Origin: Enterobacter sp. 638
GTDB taxonomy: Bacteria; Pseudomonadota; Gammaproteobacteria; Enterobacterales; Enterobacteriaceae
Direction of reading: 5' to 3'
DNA length: 64,000 nucleotides
Assembly: GCF_000016325.1 (NCBI RefSeq)
Contig: NC_009436.1
Span: 1 to 64,000 of the forward strand
A program made the position numbers and the translations under genes. Below, in pieces: positions 24,700-33,055 of this stretch; position 1 is the first letter of the stretch; each line of letters starts with the position of its first letter. The notes beneath the pieces were generated by a model that was given only the letters and a program-made list of their open reading frames with translations, searched no databases and was not told the DNA's origin.

Positions 24700-25786
24700 C
24701 CTGGCCGGTCTGCGGCATCATCGCTGAAAGCCAGGCCAGTGCGCCGGAACCGATATTTTGCAAACCGCCCACCAGCGCGCCCGCGGTGCCAGCGAGGAAG
24801 GGAAATGGTTCCATCGCGCCGCTGGTTGCCAGCGGGAACAGCATGCCTGCGCCAAAGAAGAACAGCGCGGCGGGGATCAGCAGCGTCCAGACCGTCATCA
24901 CGCCAAACAACCCGGGGATCCACATCATCACACCGGCCAGCAAGCAGCTGATCACCGATTGCCACATCAGCGTCGAAAAGCGCTTATTCGGGCGACCGGC
25001 GAACCATGCGCCAAAAAATGCCGCCGGAATCGGCAGGATAAACAGAATACTCACCACCATGCTGCTCAGACCCAAACCCGCGCCCAACAGCACGCCGGAG
25101 CACGCCTCGAACACCGCAATGCCCGCCAGGCCACCAATTAACATCAGCAGATAACAGCTGAACGCCCCGTTGCCGAAAAGCGTTTTATAGTTGGCGATAA
25201 GTTTTGTGCGCGGCGCGCCAGTCGGACGCGTCTCGGGCATCCAGCGCGCCATGCTGAACGTGACGATGATGCACAGTATCAGCAGGAAAGCGTAACAGGC
25301 GCGCCATGACCAGATGCTGTCCAGCACGCCGCCAATCAGCGGAGCCAGCAGCGGACTGACCAAAATGCCCATGTTCAGCAGGCTGTTAGCGTGGCGCAGC
25401 TGCGTGCCTTGATACATATCGCGCGGCAGCGTTCGGGCCATCACGCCGCCCACGCCGGTTCCCATGCCTTGCAGCGCGCTGGCGGCAATCAGAAGGGGCA
25501 GGCTGTGTGTCGTCATGGCGATCACCGTGGCAAGCATAAAAATCGACATCCCAACCAGGATCACTGGACGACGCCCGACGCGGTCGGAAAGCGGACCATA
25601 AAAGAGTTGCGATACGCCATAGGTGAGCAGATAGGCAGCCATCACGCTCTGGACCGCGCCTTCGCGCACGCTGAGATCCTTTGCCATGTCTGCAATGGCC
25701 GGAATATAAATGGTTTGCGCCATCTGACCGACAGCCACCAGTAACACCAGCATCAACAGTAAATTAACGTTTCGTTGTTTTTTCAT
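24602..25786 (-). CDS. emrD: Multidrug efflux MFS transporter EmrD
   Basis: EmrD is a 12-TM drug:proton antiporter of the DHA1 family that exports uncouplers and amphipathic compounds. The 394-residue protein starts MKKQRNVNLLLMLVLLVAVGQ and carries motif A-like GPLSDRVGRRPVILVG after TM2 and motif C-like GILVSPLLAPLIGG in TM5. The in-frame ATG at 25867 would add 27 residues not found in E. coli EmrD and is rejected. The 3' end overlaps the GH5-like gene by 98 bases. 25787-25980 holds no gene. Confidence 0.95.
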   Translation of the reverse strand: MKKQRNVNLLLMLVLLVAVGQMAQTIYIPAIADMAKDLSVREGAVQSVMAAYLLTYGVSQLFYGPLSDRVGRRPVILVGMSIFMLATVIAMTTHSLPLLIAASALQGMGTGVGGVMARTLPRDMYQGTQLRHANSLLNMGILVSPLLAPLIGGVLDSIWSWRACYAFLLILCIIVTFSMARWMPETRPTGAPRTKLIANYKTLFGNGAFSCYLLMLIGGLAGIAVFEACSGVLLGAGLGLSSMVVSILFILPIPAAFFGAWFAGRPNKRFSTLMWQSVISCLLAGVMMWIPGLFGVMTVWTLLIPAALFFFGAGMLFPLATSGAMEPFPFLAGTAGALVGGLQNIGSGALAWLSAMMPQTGQASLGLLMTLMGLLILLCWLPLASREPHHEQMV

Positions 25787-25980
25787 GTCGCTCAATACGT
25801 TCGCCAAAAGTGATAAATGAAGAATAAGTGACTGCTTTTTGCCGTAAATGCGCGTGGAATCTACCACACGGGCGCGACAAATTAATCATTGCAAAGGTGA
25901 ATGATTGAGCGGGGAAAGGCAGGATTTATAAACAACGCTCGGCAACTTATGTTGCCAGCAGGCTACGGTAAACGGGCGCG

Positions 25981-26427
25981 TTATACCGCGCAAAAAAGGC
26001 GGTGGGTGATGCGCGGCTCATCGGCGACCAGGTTAAACCCGGCACGATGGTAAAATCCGTACGCGGCCTCTGGCGCGTGGGTATTGAGGAAATCAAACCA
26101 GATGCTGGCATCGGCCATCACCACGGCAAGCAGCTGTTTGCCGATCCCCAGACCGCGGCACTTTTCGCTAATGTACAGATGGCGAATGCGCCCCGCCCGA
26201 GGCTGCTGGCTAAAGGGATCGCGGTTGATTCCACACACGCCGACCAACTTCCCGTTAAGAAAAGCACCCAGCAGCTTTTCACCCGGTGCGTTAAAGCGGT
26301 TTTCGCCGCGCTGCCAGTTCTCTTCGAGCCTGCGCAGCATGTTGAAATGTAGCGCGAGGCTTTCTGCCTTTAGAGCGATATAGCCCGGTTCATCAGGCGT
26401 AATAGGTTCAATTAACAAACGCGACAT
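25981..26427 (-). CDS. GNAT-family N-acetyltransferase
   Basis: A 148-residue GNAT. The acetyl-CoA site RGLGIGKQLL lies near residues 91-100, preceded by IRHLYISEKC (beta-4), and the C-terminal region FYHRAGFNLVADEPRITHRLF is typical. Substrate unknown. It lies upstream of emrD on the same strand, separated by 194 bases, and divides emrD from tisB. Confidence 0.85.
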   Translation of the reverse strand: MSRLLIEPITPDEPGYIALKAESLALHFNMLRRLEENWQRGENRFNAPGEKLLGAFLNGKLVGVCGINRDPFSQQPRAGRIRHLYISEKCRGLGIGKQLLAVVMADASIWFDFLNTHAPEAAYGFYHRAGFNLVADEPRITHRLFCAV

Positions 26428-26446
26428 AACATTCCCTCGTGATTAA

Positions 26447-26470
26447 AGAGGGGCGGTTTCCCGCCCCTCT
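26447..26470 (-). terminator. Terminator of tisB mRNA
   Basis: A perfect 10-bp stem, AGAGGGGCGG (26447-26456) with CCGCCCCTCT (26461-26470), loop TTTC. On the minus strand the stem is followed by a short TTTAAT run. Confidence 0.75.
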
Positions 26471-26491
26471 CAGGTGCGACTTGAACCTGAA

Positions 26492-26581
26492 TTACCGCAG
26501 GTATTTCAGGACGGCATCAAGCAGTTGCAGTATCGCAACAATGAGTCTGAGGATAAGTATCACCATATCCACGGCGCCCAT
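26492..26581 (-). CDS. tisB: SOS-induced membrane toxin TisB (type I toxin)
   Basis: TisB inserts into the inner membrane, dissipates the proton motive force and promotes persister formation after DNA damage. The 29-residue peptide has one hydrophobic helix, MVILILRLIVAILQLL, with charged residues spaced along it, and ends LDAVLKYLR; E. coli TisB ends LDAVLKYLK. It was read by hand because it is too short for routine calling. The LexA box at 26789-26804 and the IstR-1 target at 26653-26670 lie upstream in the order known for tisAB. Confidence 0.93.
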   Translation of the reverse strand: MGAVDMVILILRLIVAILQLLDAVLKYLR

Positions 26582-26652
26582 ACGCGTCTCCTTTTAGTCA
26601 AAAGGAGCACGGTGCTGACGTACCTCTCCGCCGCCTGTTGCCAGCACCTTGA

Positions 26653-26670
26653 TTGACGTAACACAGTGTG
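26653..26670 (-). promoter_or_regulatory. IstR-1 target site in the tisAB mRNA leader
   Basis: The plus-strand word TTGACGTAACACAGTGTG (26653-26670) is identical over 18 bases to the 5' end of istR-1 (26904-26921). Because the tis mRNA is made from the opposite strand, the two RNAs are perfectly complementary here. In E. coli this pairing blocks the standby ribosome site and recruits RNase III. Confidence 0.9.
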
Positions 26671-26788
26671 CTCACTTCAGGGGGTTAAGGCACTGACGGC
26701 ACCACCCGTTTCAGCCAGGACTTCGTTGCGCCGGTGTATTGCTTGCGGCCCCCTTACGCACTGCGAACAAAATCAGTATAGATAAATA

Positions 26789-26804
26789 CTGTATGCATGA
26801 ACAG
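26789..26804. promoter_or_regulatory. LexA box controlling tisAB and istR-2
   Basis: CTGTATGCATGAACAG is a full CTGT-N8-ACAG LexA site. On the minus strand it overlaps the -35 region of a tis promoter whose -10 TATACT is at 26775-26780. On the plus strand it lies upstream of istR-1, where the longer LexA-controlled IstR-2 starts in E. coli. Confidence 0.88.
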
Positions 26805-26867
26805 GTATTTGTAGACAAAATTCGGCAGGCGATCCATACTCCATTACGTCAAAATCCGTGCCTGAAA

Positions 26868-26896
26868 TTGCGCGTTCGTCGCCGATCGCGTATACT
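26868..26896 (+). promoter_or_regulatory. Constitutive promoter of istR-1
   Basis: -35 TTGCGC (26868-26873), 17-base spacer, -10 TATACT (26891-26896). A start near 26904 gives a transcript of the E. coli IstR-1 length. Confidence 0.8.
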
Positions 26897-26903
26897 TCGT
26901 GCG

Positions 26904-26978
26904 TTGACGTAACACAGTGTGTTTTGCGGAAACCAACCGCATAACCCTGAAAAAACCTCGCTTCGGCGGGGTTTTTTG
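26904..26978 (+). ncRNA. istR: Antisense antitoxin RNA IstR-1
   Basis: A small RNA of about 75 nt that inhibits tisB translation when SOS is off. Its 5' end holds the 18-base word complementary to the tis leader. It ends in an intrinsic terminator: AACCTCGC (26954-26961), loop TTCG, GCGGGGTT (26966-26973), with the T run at 26972-26977. The promoter is described separately. The RNA ends were inferred from promoter and terminator, not measured. Confidence 0.9.
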
Positions 26979-27106
26979 TTTTCAGCGTTCAACAAACGAA
27001 ACGTGATCCCTGACTCAAATTTGTGTGGATGAAAATATTTCCATTGTCACGCCCAGAAACCTGTGTTTGTATAAATTCCATCAATGATTCCAAACACAGG
27101 TCCTAA

Positions 27107-27205
27107 ATGACAACTTCCATGATGACGTCGACCCTACTAAAAACTGCGCTACCAGCCGCAGTGGTCGTCGTGCGTGTGGTGGTGGTCGTCGGCAATGCGC
27201 CGTAG
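27107..27205 (+). CDS. ivbL: ilvB operon leader peptide IvbL
   Basis: A 32-residue attenuation peptide. It starts MTTSMM and contains runs of valine codons (VVVVRVVVVV) plus several leucines, then ends GNAP, almost as in E. coli. Ribosome stalling at Val/Leu codons when charged tRNA is scarce prevents the downstream terminator and turns on ilvBN. AGGTCC lies before the ATG at 27107. The interval 26979-27106 holds its promoter; AT-rich TATAAA at 27070-27075 is a candidate -10. Confidence 0.95.
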   Translation: MTTSMMTSTLLKTALPAAVVVVRVVVVVGNAP

Positions 27206-27228
27206 GGACTGGATCAACACACGAATCC

Positions 27229-27261
27229 AAAACCCCGCCGGCGCAAACCGGCGGGGTTTTT
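27229..27261 (+). terminator. ilvBN attenuator
   Basis: AAAACCCCGCCG (27229-27240) pairs with CGGCGGGGTTTT (27249-27260) around GCGCAAAC, with five T residues from 27257. It lies 23 bases after the ivbL stop, the expected place for the attenuator. Confidence 0.93.
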
Positions 27262-27293
27262 AGTTTTAAACGCCCCCCGGAGATGCGAAGTAG

Positions 27294-27392
27294 TTCGGGT
27301 TGTAGAAAGGCGGCAAGTGAGCGAATCCTCAGGAGTGTACAAAGGTACGTGACTGGGGTGAGTGAACGCAGCCAACGCATCTGCAACGTGAA
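27294..27392. repeat. ERIC (IRU) element between the attenuator and ilvB
   Basis: A second 99-base palindrome, in the opposite orientation to the copy at 11269. It contains GGTACGTGACTGGGGTGAG, close to the classic ERIC2 core AAGTAAGTGACTGGGGTGAG, and on the minus strand the ERIC1-like ACTCCTGAGGATTCGCTC. Ends are TTCGGGTTGTAG and CTGCAACGTGAA. It lies inside the ilvB leader RNA, between terminator and ribosome site. Confidence 0.92.
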
Positions 27393-27433
27393 ATACGACG
27401 CGTAGTGTCGGCTCAAAAGAAAAGGACTGGAGC

Positions 27434-29122
27434 ATGGCAAGTTCGGGCAAGACAACCACCAAGACGCGTTTTACTGGCGCGCAATTAATCGTTCATTTAC
27501 TGGAACGACAGGGCATTTCCATTGTTTCTGGAATTCCTGGCGGCACCGTTCTTCCGTTGTATGACGCGTTAAGCCAAAGCACGCAAATCCGCCATGTACT
27601 GGCCCGTCACGAACAGGGCGCAGGTTTTATCGCGCAAGGTATGGCGCGCACACAGGGCAAACCGGCAGTCTGCATGGCCTGTAGCGGGCCGGGCGCGACC
27701 AACCTGGTCACCGCTATCGCCGATGCGCGCCTCGACTCCATCCCGCTGATTTGTATCACCGGCCAGGTCCCTTCTTCGATGATCGGCACCGATGCGTTCC
27801 AGGAAGTTGATACCTACGGCATCTCTATCCCCATCACCAAACATAACTATTTAGTTCGCGATATCGCTGAATTACCGCAGGTTATTAGCGATGCGTTTCG
27901 TATCGCACAATCCGGCCGCCCAGGCCCGGTGTGGATAGACATTCCTAAGGATGTGCAAACCGCTGAAATCGATATCGACGTTTTCCCGGAGCCGGGTGAC
28001 CGTGCGGCCGCGCCGGAATTTAGCGCAGACAGCATACGTGACGCGGCGGCGATGATTAACGCCGCCAAACGCCCGGTGCTCTATTTAGGCGGCGGTGCCA
28101 TTGACGCGTCTGAAGCCGTACGCGAATTTGCTGAAAAAGCCCATCTGCCAACCACCATGACCTTAATGGCGCTGGGCATGCTGCCAAAAGCGCACCCGCT
28201 GTCGTTGGGCATGCTGGGGATGCACGGTGCGCGCAGCACTAACTATATTCTGCAAGAGTCTGATTTACTGATCGTTCTCGGTGCACGTTTTGATGACCGG
28301 GCGATTGGTAAAACCGAGCAGTTCTGCCCGAACGCCAAAATCATTCACGTCGATATTGATCGCTCCGAGTTGGGTAAAATCAAGCAGCCGCACGTGGCGA
28401 TTCAGGGCGATGTGGCCGAGGTTCTGGCGCAGTTAATTCCGCAAACCTATGCCACTGAAAACACAGAATGGCGCCAGCTGGTGGCCGATTTGCAACGGGA
28501 GTTCCCGAGCGCAATCCCAACTGAAGGCGATCCGCTGAGCCATTACGGGCTGATCAACGCCGTGGCCGCCTGCGTTGACGACAGCGCTATCATCACGACC
28601 GACGTGGGTCAGCACCAGATGTGGACCGCGCAGGCCTATCCGCTGAACCGTCCGCGCCAGTGGTTGACGTCCGGCGGGTTGGGGACGATGGGCTTTGGTC
28701 TGCCTGCGGCGGTTGGCGCGGCGCTGGCCAATCCGGATCGCAAAGTGATTTGCTTCTCCGGCGACGGTAGCCTGATGATGAACATTCAGGAAATGGCGAC
28801 GGCGGCTGAAAACCAGTTAGACGTAAAAATCATTCTGATGAACAACGAAGCGCTGGGTCTGGTGCATCAGCAGCAGAGCCTGTTCTACAAGCAGGGCGTG
28901 TTTGCTGCGACCTATCCGGGGATGATCAACTTTATGCAGATCGCCGCAGGCTTTGGTCTGCACGCCTGCGATTTGAACGCGGAAGCCGATCCGCATGCGG
29001 CGTTGCAGGCGGCAATTTCACGTCCAGGGCCTGCGCTGATTCACGTGCGTATCGATCCACAGCAAAAAGTCTATCCGATGGTCCCGCCAGGTGCGGCCAA
29101 TACTGAAATGGTGGGGGAATAA
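27434..29122 (+). CDS. ilvB: Acetolactate synthase I large subunit
   Basis: The ThDP- and FAD-dependent catalytic subunit that condenses pyruvate to acetolactate (valine/leucine) or acetohydroxybutyrate (isoleucine). The 562-residue protein shows the catalytic Glu region RHEQGAGFIAQG, the middle FAD domain (LYLGGGAIDASEAV, LIVLGARFDDRAIG) and the ThDP motif GDGSLMMNIQEMATA...NN. GGACTGGAGC precedes the ATG. ilvN follows after 3 bases. Expression is set by attenuation through ivbL. Confidence 0.97.
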   Translation: MASSGKTTTKTRFTGAQLIVHLLERQGISIVSGIPGGTVLPLYDALSQSTQIRHVLARHEQGAGFIAQGMARTQGKPAVCMACSGPGATNLVTAIADARLDSIPLICITGQVPSSMIGTDAFQEVDTYGISIPITKHNYLVRDIAELPQVISDAFRIAQSGRPGPVWIDIPKDVQTAEIDIDVFPEPGDRAAAPEFSADSIRDAAAMINAAKRPVLYLGGGAIDASEAVREFAEKAHLPTTMTLMALGMLPKAHPLSLGMLGMHGARSTNYILQESDLLIVLGARFDDRAIGKTEQFCPNAKIIHVDIDRSELGKIKQPHVAIQGDVAEVLAQLIPQTYATENTEWRQLVADLQREFPSAIPTEGDPLSHYGLINAVAACVDDSAIITTDVGQHQMWTAQAYPLNRPRQWLTSGGLGTMGFGLPAAVGAALANPDRKVICFSGDGSLMMNIQEMATAAENQLDVKIILMNNEALGLVHQQQSLFYKQGVFAATYPGMINFMQIAAGFGLHACDLNAEADPHAALQAAISRPGPALIHVRIDPQQKVYPMVPPGAANTEMVGE

Positions 29123-29125
29123 ACC

Positions 29126-29413
29126 ATGCAGAAGCAACATGATAACGTCATTCTGGAACTCACCGTCCGCAACCATCCTGGCGTCATGACCCACGTCTGC
29201 GGGCTGTTTGCCCGCCGCGCATTTAACGTCGAAGGCATTCTCTGCTTGCCGATTCAGGGCAGCGAACAGAGCCGCATCTGGCTCTTAGTGAATGACGATC
29301 AGCGCCTCGAGCAGATGATGGCCCAGATCGATAAACTGGAAGATGTGACTAAAGTGGTGCGCAACCAGTCCGACCCGACGATGTTTAACAAGATTTCCGT
29401 CTTCTTCGAATAA
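29126..29413 (+). CDS. ilvN: Acetolactate synthase I regulatory subunit
   Basis: IlvN is the valine-sensitive small subunit that activates and feedback-inhibits IlvB. The 95-residue ACT-domain protein starts [36 protein letters not shown], with the ACT effector region N-H-P-G-V-M. It is coupled to ilvB and followed by a strong terminator. Confidence 0.96.
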   Translation: MQKQHDNVILELTVRNHPGVMTHVCGLFARRAFNVEGILCLPIQGSEQSRIWLLVNDDQRLEQMMAQIDKLEDVTKVVRNQSDPTMFNKISVFFE

Positions 29414-29435
29414 ATCGCTCATAGCTTGAACACCC

Positions 29436-29467
29436 ACGCGCTTATCGTTAAGGTAAGCGCGTTTTTT
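29436..29467 (+). terminator. Intrinsic terminator of ilvBN
   Basis: ACGCGCTTA (29436-29444) pairs with TAAGCGCGT (29454-29462), followed by T residues to 29467. It lies 19 bases before the uhpA start, so uhpA needs its own promoter or read-through. Confidence 0.9.
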
Positions 29468-29485
29468 ATCCGCCAGGAATACCTC

Positions 29486-30079
29486 ATGACCACCATCGCG
29501 CTTATCGACGATCACCTTATCGTCCGCTCCGGTTTTGCCCAGCTTCTGAGCCTGGAGCCGGATTTTCAGGTCGTCGCCGAATTCGGTTCGGGCCGCGAAG
29601 CGCTGGCGGGCCTGCCGGGGCGCGGTGTGCAGGTGTGTATTTGCGATATTTCGATGCCGGATCTCTCCGGGCTAGAATTGCTCAGCCAACTGCCGAAAGG
29701 CCTGTCGACCATTATGCTCTCGGTGCACGACAGCCCGGCGCTGGTGGAACAGGCGCTTAACGCCGGAGCGCGCGGGTTTCTGTCGAAACGCTGTAGCCCG
29801 GATGAACTGATTTCTGCGGTGCGCACCGTGGCGGCGGGCGGCTGTTATCTGACGCCGGAGATCGCCATTAAGCTTGCGGCGGGGCGTCAGGATCCGCTGA
29901 CGAAACGCGAGCGACAGGTGGCAGAAAAACTGGCGCAGGGAATGGCGGTGAAAGAAATCGCCGTCGAGCTGGGGTTATCGCCTAAAACGGTTCACGTCCA
30001 CCGCGCCAACCTGATGGAAAAACTCGACGTCAGCAACGACGTCGAGCTGGCACGCCGTATGTTTGACGGCTGGCAATGA
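29486..30079 (+). CDS. uhpA: Response regulator UhpA (NarL/FixJ family)
   Basis: UhpA activates uhpT when phosphorylated by UhpB. The 197-residue protein has a receiver domain with phospho-acceptor Asp54 (ICDISMP), acidic pair DDH near residues 8-10, Lys in LSKRC, and a LuxR-type HTH ([36 protein letters not shown], about residues 135-170). The ATG at 29486 follows AGGA and matches E. coli; the ATG at 29426 is inside the ilvN terminator region. It overlaps uhpB by 4 bases. Confidence 0.96.
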   Translation: MTTIALIDDHLIVRSGFAQLLSLEPDFQVVAEFGSGREALAGLPGRGVQVCICDISMPDLSGLELLSQLPKGLSTIMLSVHDSPALVEQALNAGARGFLSKRCSPDELISAVRTVAAGGCYLTPEIAIKLAAGRQDPLTKRERQVAEKLAQGMAVKEIAVELGLSPKTVHVHRANLMEKLDVSNDVELARRMFDGWQ

Positions 30080-31575
30080 ATCCCTTTTTCTCGCGCCTGG
30101 TCTCCGGTGTCGCCAGCTTCTTTATCTTCTCTGCAGCCTGGTTTTGCCTGTGGAGCATCAGCCTGCATCTGGTCGAACGGCCGGAACTGGCGGTGCTTCT
30201 ATTCCCGTTCGGCCTGCGCCTCGGGCTGATGTTGCAATGCCCGCGCGGCTACTGGCCCGTGTTGCTGGGCGCGGAATGGTTGCTGCTGTTCTGGCTCGCG
30301 CAGGAAGTGGCGCTGGCGCATTTGCCTTTGCTGATTATCGGCGGCGTATTGACGCTCCTGCCCGTGGCACTGATCTCACGCTATCGCCACCAGCGCGACT
30401 GGCGCACGTTGCTGTGGCAGGGCGCGGCGCTGATTGCCGCTGCGCTCCTGCAGTCGCTGCCGTGGATTGGCCAGCAAGAAATGCTCAACGCTTTTCTGCT
30501 GACCCTGACCGGTGGGTTGACGCTCGCGCCCACTTGCCTGGTGATCTGGCACTATCTCACCAGCACCGTCTGGCAGCCGCTGGGACCTGCGCTGGTTTCC
30601 CAGCCGGTGAACTGGCGCGCTCGGCATCTGATCTGGTATCTGCTGCTGTTTGTGGTCAGCCTGTGGTTGCAGCTGGGGCTACCCGCTGAACTTTCGCGCT
30701 TTACGCCATTTTGTCTGGCGCTGCCGATAATTGCGCTGGCGTGGCACTACGGCTGGCAGGGGGCGTTGATCGCCACGCTGATGAACGCGATTGCCCTGAT
30801 TGCCAGCCAGACCTGGCACGATCATCCCGTCGATTTATTGCTCTCGCTGCTGGCGCAAAGCCTGACCGGGCTGCTGCTGGGCGCGGGTATTCAGCGCCTG
30901 CGTGAACTTAATCAGTCATTACAAAACGAGCTGGCGCGCAACCGACGTCTGGCAGAACGGCTGGTCGAAACCGAAGAGAGCGTGCGACAGGAAGTGGCGC
31001 GGGAACTGCACGACGATATCGGCCAGACGATCACCGCCATCCGCACTCAGGCGGGAATTGTTCAGCGCCTGGCGCCGGAAAACGGCGGCGTGATCCAGAG
31101 CGGGGCGCATATCGAGCAGCTTTCGCTTGGGGTGTACGATTCGGTGCGACGTTTGCTTGGGCGGCTGCGTCCGCGCCAGCTCGACGACCTGTCGCTGGCG
31201 CAGGCGGTGCGTTCTCTGATGCGCGAGATGGAGCTGGAAAGTCGCGGTATCGTCAGCCATCTCGACTGGCACATTGACGAATCAACCCTGAGCGAAGGCC
31301 AGCGCGTGACGCTGTTTCGCGTTTGTCAGGAAGGACTGAATAATATCGTCAAGCACGCCAACGCCAGCGCGGTGACGCTAAAGGGCTGGCAACAGGATGA
31401 GCGGCTAATGCTGCTTATCGAAGACGATGGCTGCGGCCTGCCGCCGGGTTCCGGCCAGCAGGGCTTTGGCCTGGCAGGGATGCGCGAGCGCGTCACGGCG
31501 CTTGGCGGCACGCTGGCGATTTCATGTACCCACGGCACGCGCGTCAGCGTCAGTTTGCCACGACGCGTTGCCTAA
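30076..31575 (+). CDS. uhpB: Sensor histidine kinase UhpB
   Basis: UhpB phosphorylates UhpA in response to external glucose 6-phosphate sensed with UhpC. The 499-residue protein has a MASE1-like N-terminal half with about eight hydrophobic helices (1-275), then a HisKA_3 dimerisation helix with phospho-His312 ([16 protein letters not shown]), and a HATPase domain with N box ([14 protein letters not shown]) and G boxes ([19 protein letters not shown]). It overlaps uhpA in ATGA and precedes uhpC by 9 bases. Confidence 0.96.
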   Translation: MNPFFSRLVSGVASFFIFSAAWFCLWSISLHLVERPELAVLLFPFGLRLGLMLQCPRGYWPVLLGAEWLLLFWLAQEVALAHLPLLIIGGVLTLLPVALISRYRHQRDWRTLLWQGAALIAAALLQSLPWIGQQEMLNAFLLTLTGGLTLAPTCLVIWHYLTSTVWQPLGPALVSQPVNWRARHLIWYLLLFVVSLWLQLGLPAELSRFTPFCLALPIIALAWHYGWQGALIATLMNAIALIASQTWHDHPVDLLLSLLAQSLTGLLLGAGIQRLRELNQSLQNELARNRRLAERLVETEESVRQEVARELHDDIGQTITAIRTQAGIVQRLAPENGGVIQSGAHIEQLSLGVYDSVRRLLGRLRPRQLDDLSLAQAVRSLMREMELESRGIVSHLDWHIDESTLSEGQRVTLFRVCQEGLNNIVKHANASAVTLKGWQQDERLMLLIEDDGCGLPPGSGQQGFGLAGMRERVTALGGTLAISCTHGTRVSVSLPRRVA

Positions 31576-31584
31576 GGACCGATG

Positions 31585-32913
31585 ATGTTTACCTTCCTGA
31601 AAACGCCCGCCAACGCTGCGACGATGGGCGATAAAGCGGAAATCGACGCGCGTTATCGCTACTGGCGACGCCATATTCTGATGACCATCTGGCTGGGCTA
31701 CGCGCTGTTCTATTTCACCCGCAAAAGTTTTAACGCCGCCGCGCCGGAAATCCTCGCCAGCGGCGTGATGACGCGCACCGACATCGGCCTGCTGGCGACG
31801 CTGTTTTACATCACTTACGGGCTGTCGAAGTTTTTCTCCGGCATCGTCAGCGACCGCTCCAACGCCCGCTATTTTATGGGACTTGGGCTGATCGCCACCG
31901 GCGTGGTGAACATCCTGTTCGGCTTTTCCACGTCTCTGTGGGCGTTTGCGCTGCTGTGGGCGCTGAACGCCTTTTTCCAGGGTTGGGGCGCGCCGGTGTG
32001 CGCCCGCCTGCTGACGACGTGGTATTCGCGTAATGAGCGCGGCGGCTGGTGGGCCATCTGGAATACCGCGCATAACGTCGGCGGGGCGCTGATCCCGATG
32101 GTGGTCGGTGCGGCGGCGCTGCACTACGGCTGGCGGACCGGGATGATGATTGCGGGCGGGCTGGCGATTCTCGCCGGGCTGTTCTTGTGCTGGCGCTTGC
32201 GCGACAGGCCGCAAACCGTCGGTCTGCCGGAGGTGGGCGACTGGCGGCACGACGAAATGGAAATCGCTCAGCAGCAGGAGGGGGCAGGGCTCACCCGCAA
32301 AGAGATTCTCACCAAATACGTGCTGCTGAATCCGTACATCTGGCTGTTGTCGCTGTGCTATGTGCTGGTTTACGTGGTGCGCGCGGCGATCAACGACTGG
32401 GGCAATTTGTACATGTCCGAGACGCTGGGCGTGGATTTGGTGACGGCCAACTCGGCGGTGACGATGTTTGAGCTGGGCGGTTTTATCGGCGCGCTGGTGG
32501 CAGGTTGGGGATCGGACAAACTCTTCAACGGCAATCGTGGCCCGATGAACCTGATTTTTGCCGCCGGGATTTTGCTCTCCGTCGGTTCGCTATGGCTGAT
32601 GCCGTTCGCCAGCTACGTGATGCAGGCGGCGTGTTTCTTCACCACCGGTTTCTTCGTGTTCGGCCCGCAAATGCTGATCGGCATGGCCGCAGCAGAGTGT
32701 TCGCACAAAGAGGCGGCGGGCGCGGCAACGGGATTCGTCGGGCTGTTTGCCTATCTGGGGGCGTCGCTTTCCGGCTGGCCGCTGGCGCGGGTGATCGACG
32801 TCTGGCACTGGAGCGGCTTCTTTGCGGTTATCGCCATCGCAGCAGGGATTTCTGCCCTGCTGTTGCTGCCATTTTTGAATGCCCAAGCCCCGCGCGCGGT
32901 GAACGAATCGTGA
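31585..32913 (+). CDS. uhpC: Glucose-6-phosphate sensor UhpC (MFS fold)
   Basis: UhpC is an organophosphate:phosphate antiporter homologue that acts as the receptor for external glucose 6-phosphate and signals to UhpB. The 442-residue protein has 12 TM helices and the family residues in RYRYWRRHILMTIWLGYALFYFTRKSFN and FFQGWGAPVCARLLTTWY. Two adjacent ATGs exist; 31585 sits 6 bases after AAGGA, so it is preferred over 31582. It ends with no T-rich terminator; a GCCCC/GGGGC hairpin follows at about 32930-32943. Confidence 0.95.
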   Translation: MFTFLKTPANAATMGDKAEIDARYRYWRRHILMTIWLGYALFYFTRKSFNAAAPEILASGVMTRTDIGLLATLFYITYGLSKFFSGIVSDRSNARYFMGLGLIATGVVNILFGFSTSLWAFALLWALNAFFQGWGAPVCARLLTTWYSRNERGGWWAIWNTAHNVGGALIPMVVGAAALHYGWRTGMMIAGGLAILAGLFLCWRLRDRPQTVGLPEVGDWRHDEMEIAQQQEGAGLTRKEILTKYVLLNPYIWLLSLCYVLVYVVRAAINDWGNLYMSETLGVDLVTANSAVTMFELGGFIGALVAGWGSDKLFNGNRGPMNLIFAAGILLSVGSLWLMPFASYVMQAACFFTTGFFVFGPQMLIGMAAAECSHKEAAGAATGFVGLFAYLGASLSGWPLARVIDVWHWSGFFAVIAIAAGISALLLLPFLNAQAPRAVNES

Positions 32914-32967
32914 TGTGCCTCACCTTTTCGCCCCAACCGGGGCAAAACTAAGAAATTTTCTCGGTTT

Positions 32968-33013
32968 CGCCTGGACGCTGTCTCAGGCGCGTCTCCCCGC
33001 TGATTTTTACAAT
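32968..33013 (+). promoter_or_regulatory. uhpT promoter with likely UhpA site
   Basis: A -10 TACAAT (33008-33013) has no good -35. Instead an inverted repeat CGCCTG (32968-32973) and CAGGCG (32984-32989) lies just upstream, ending about 18 bases before the -10. This suits an activator-dependent promoter; UhpA is the known activator of uhpT. Site assignment is inference. Confidence 0.6.
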
Positions 33014-33055
33014 GCCAGCCATTCGCAGGACTAAAAATCAGCTCAGGAGATACCC

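Noticed and set aside
24758..25154. Plus-strand ORFs of about 120 codons opposite emrD
   Set aside because: They overlap one another in different frames and are antisense to a conserved transporter.
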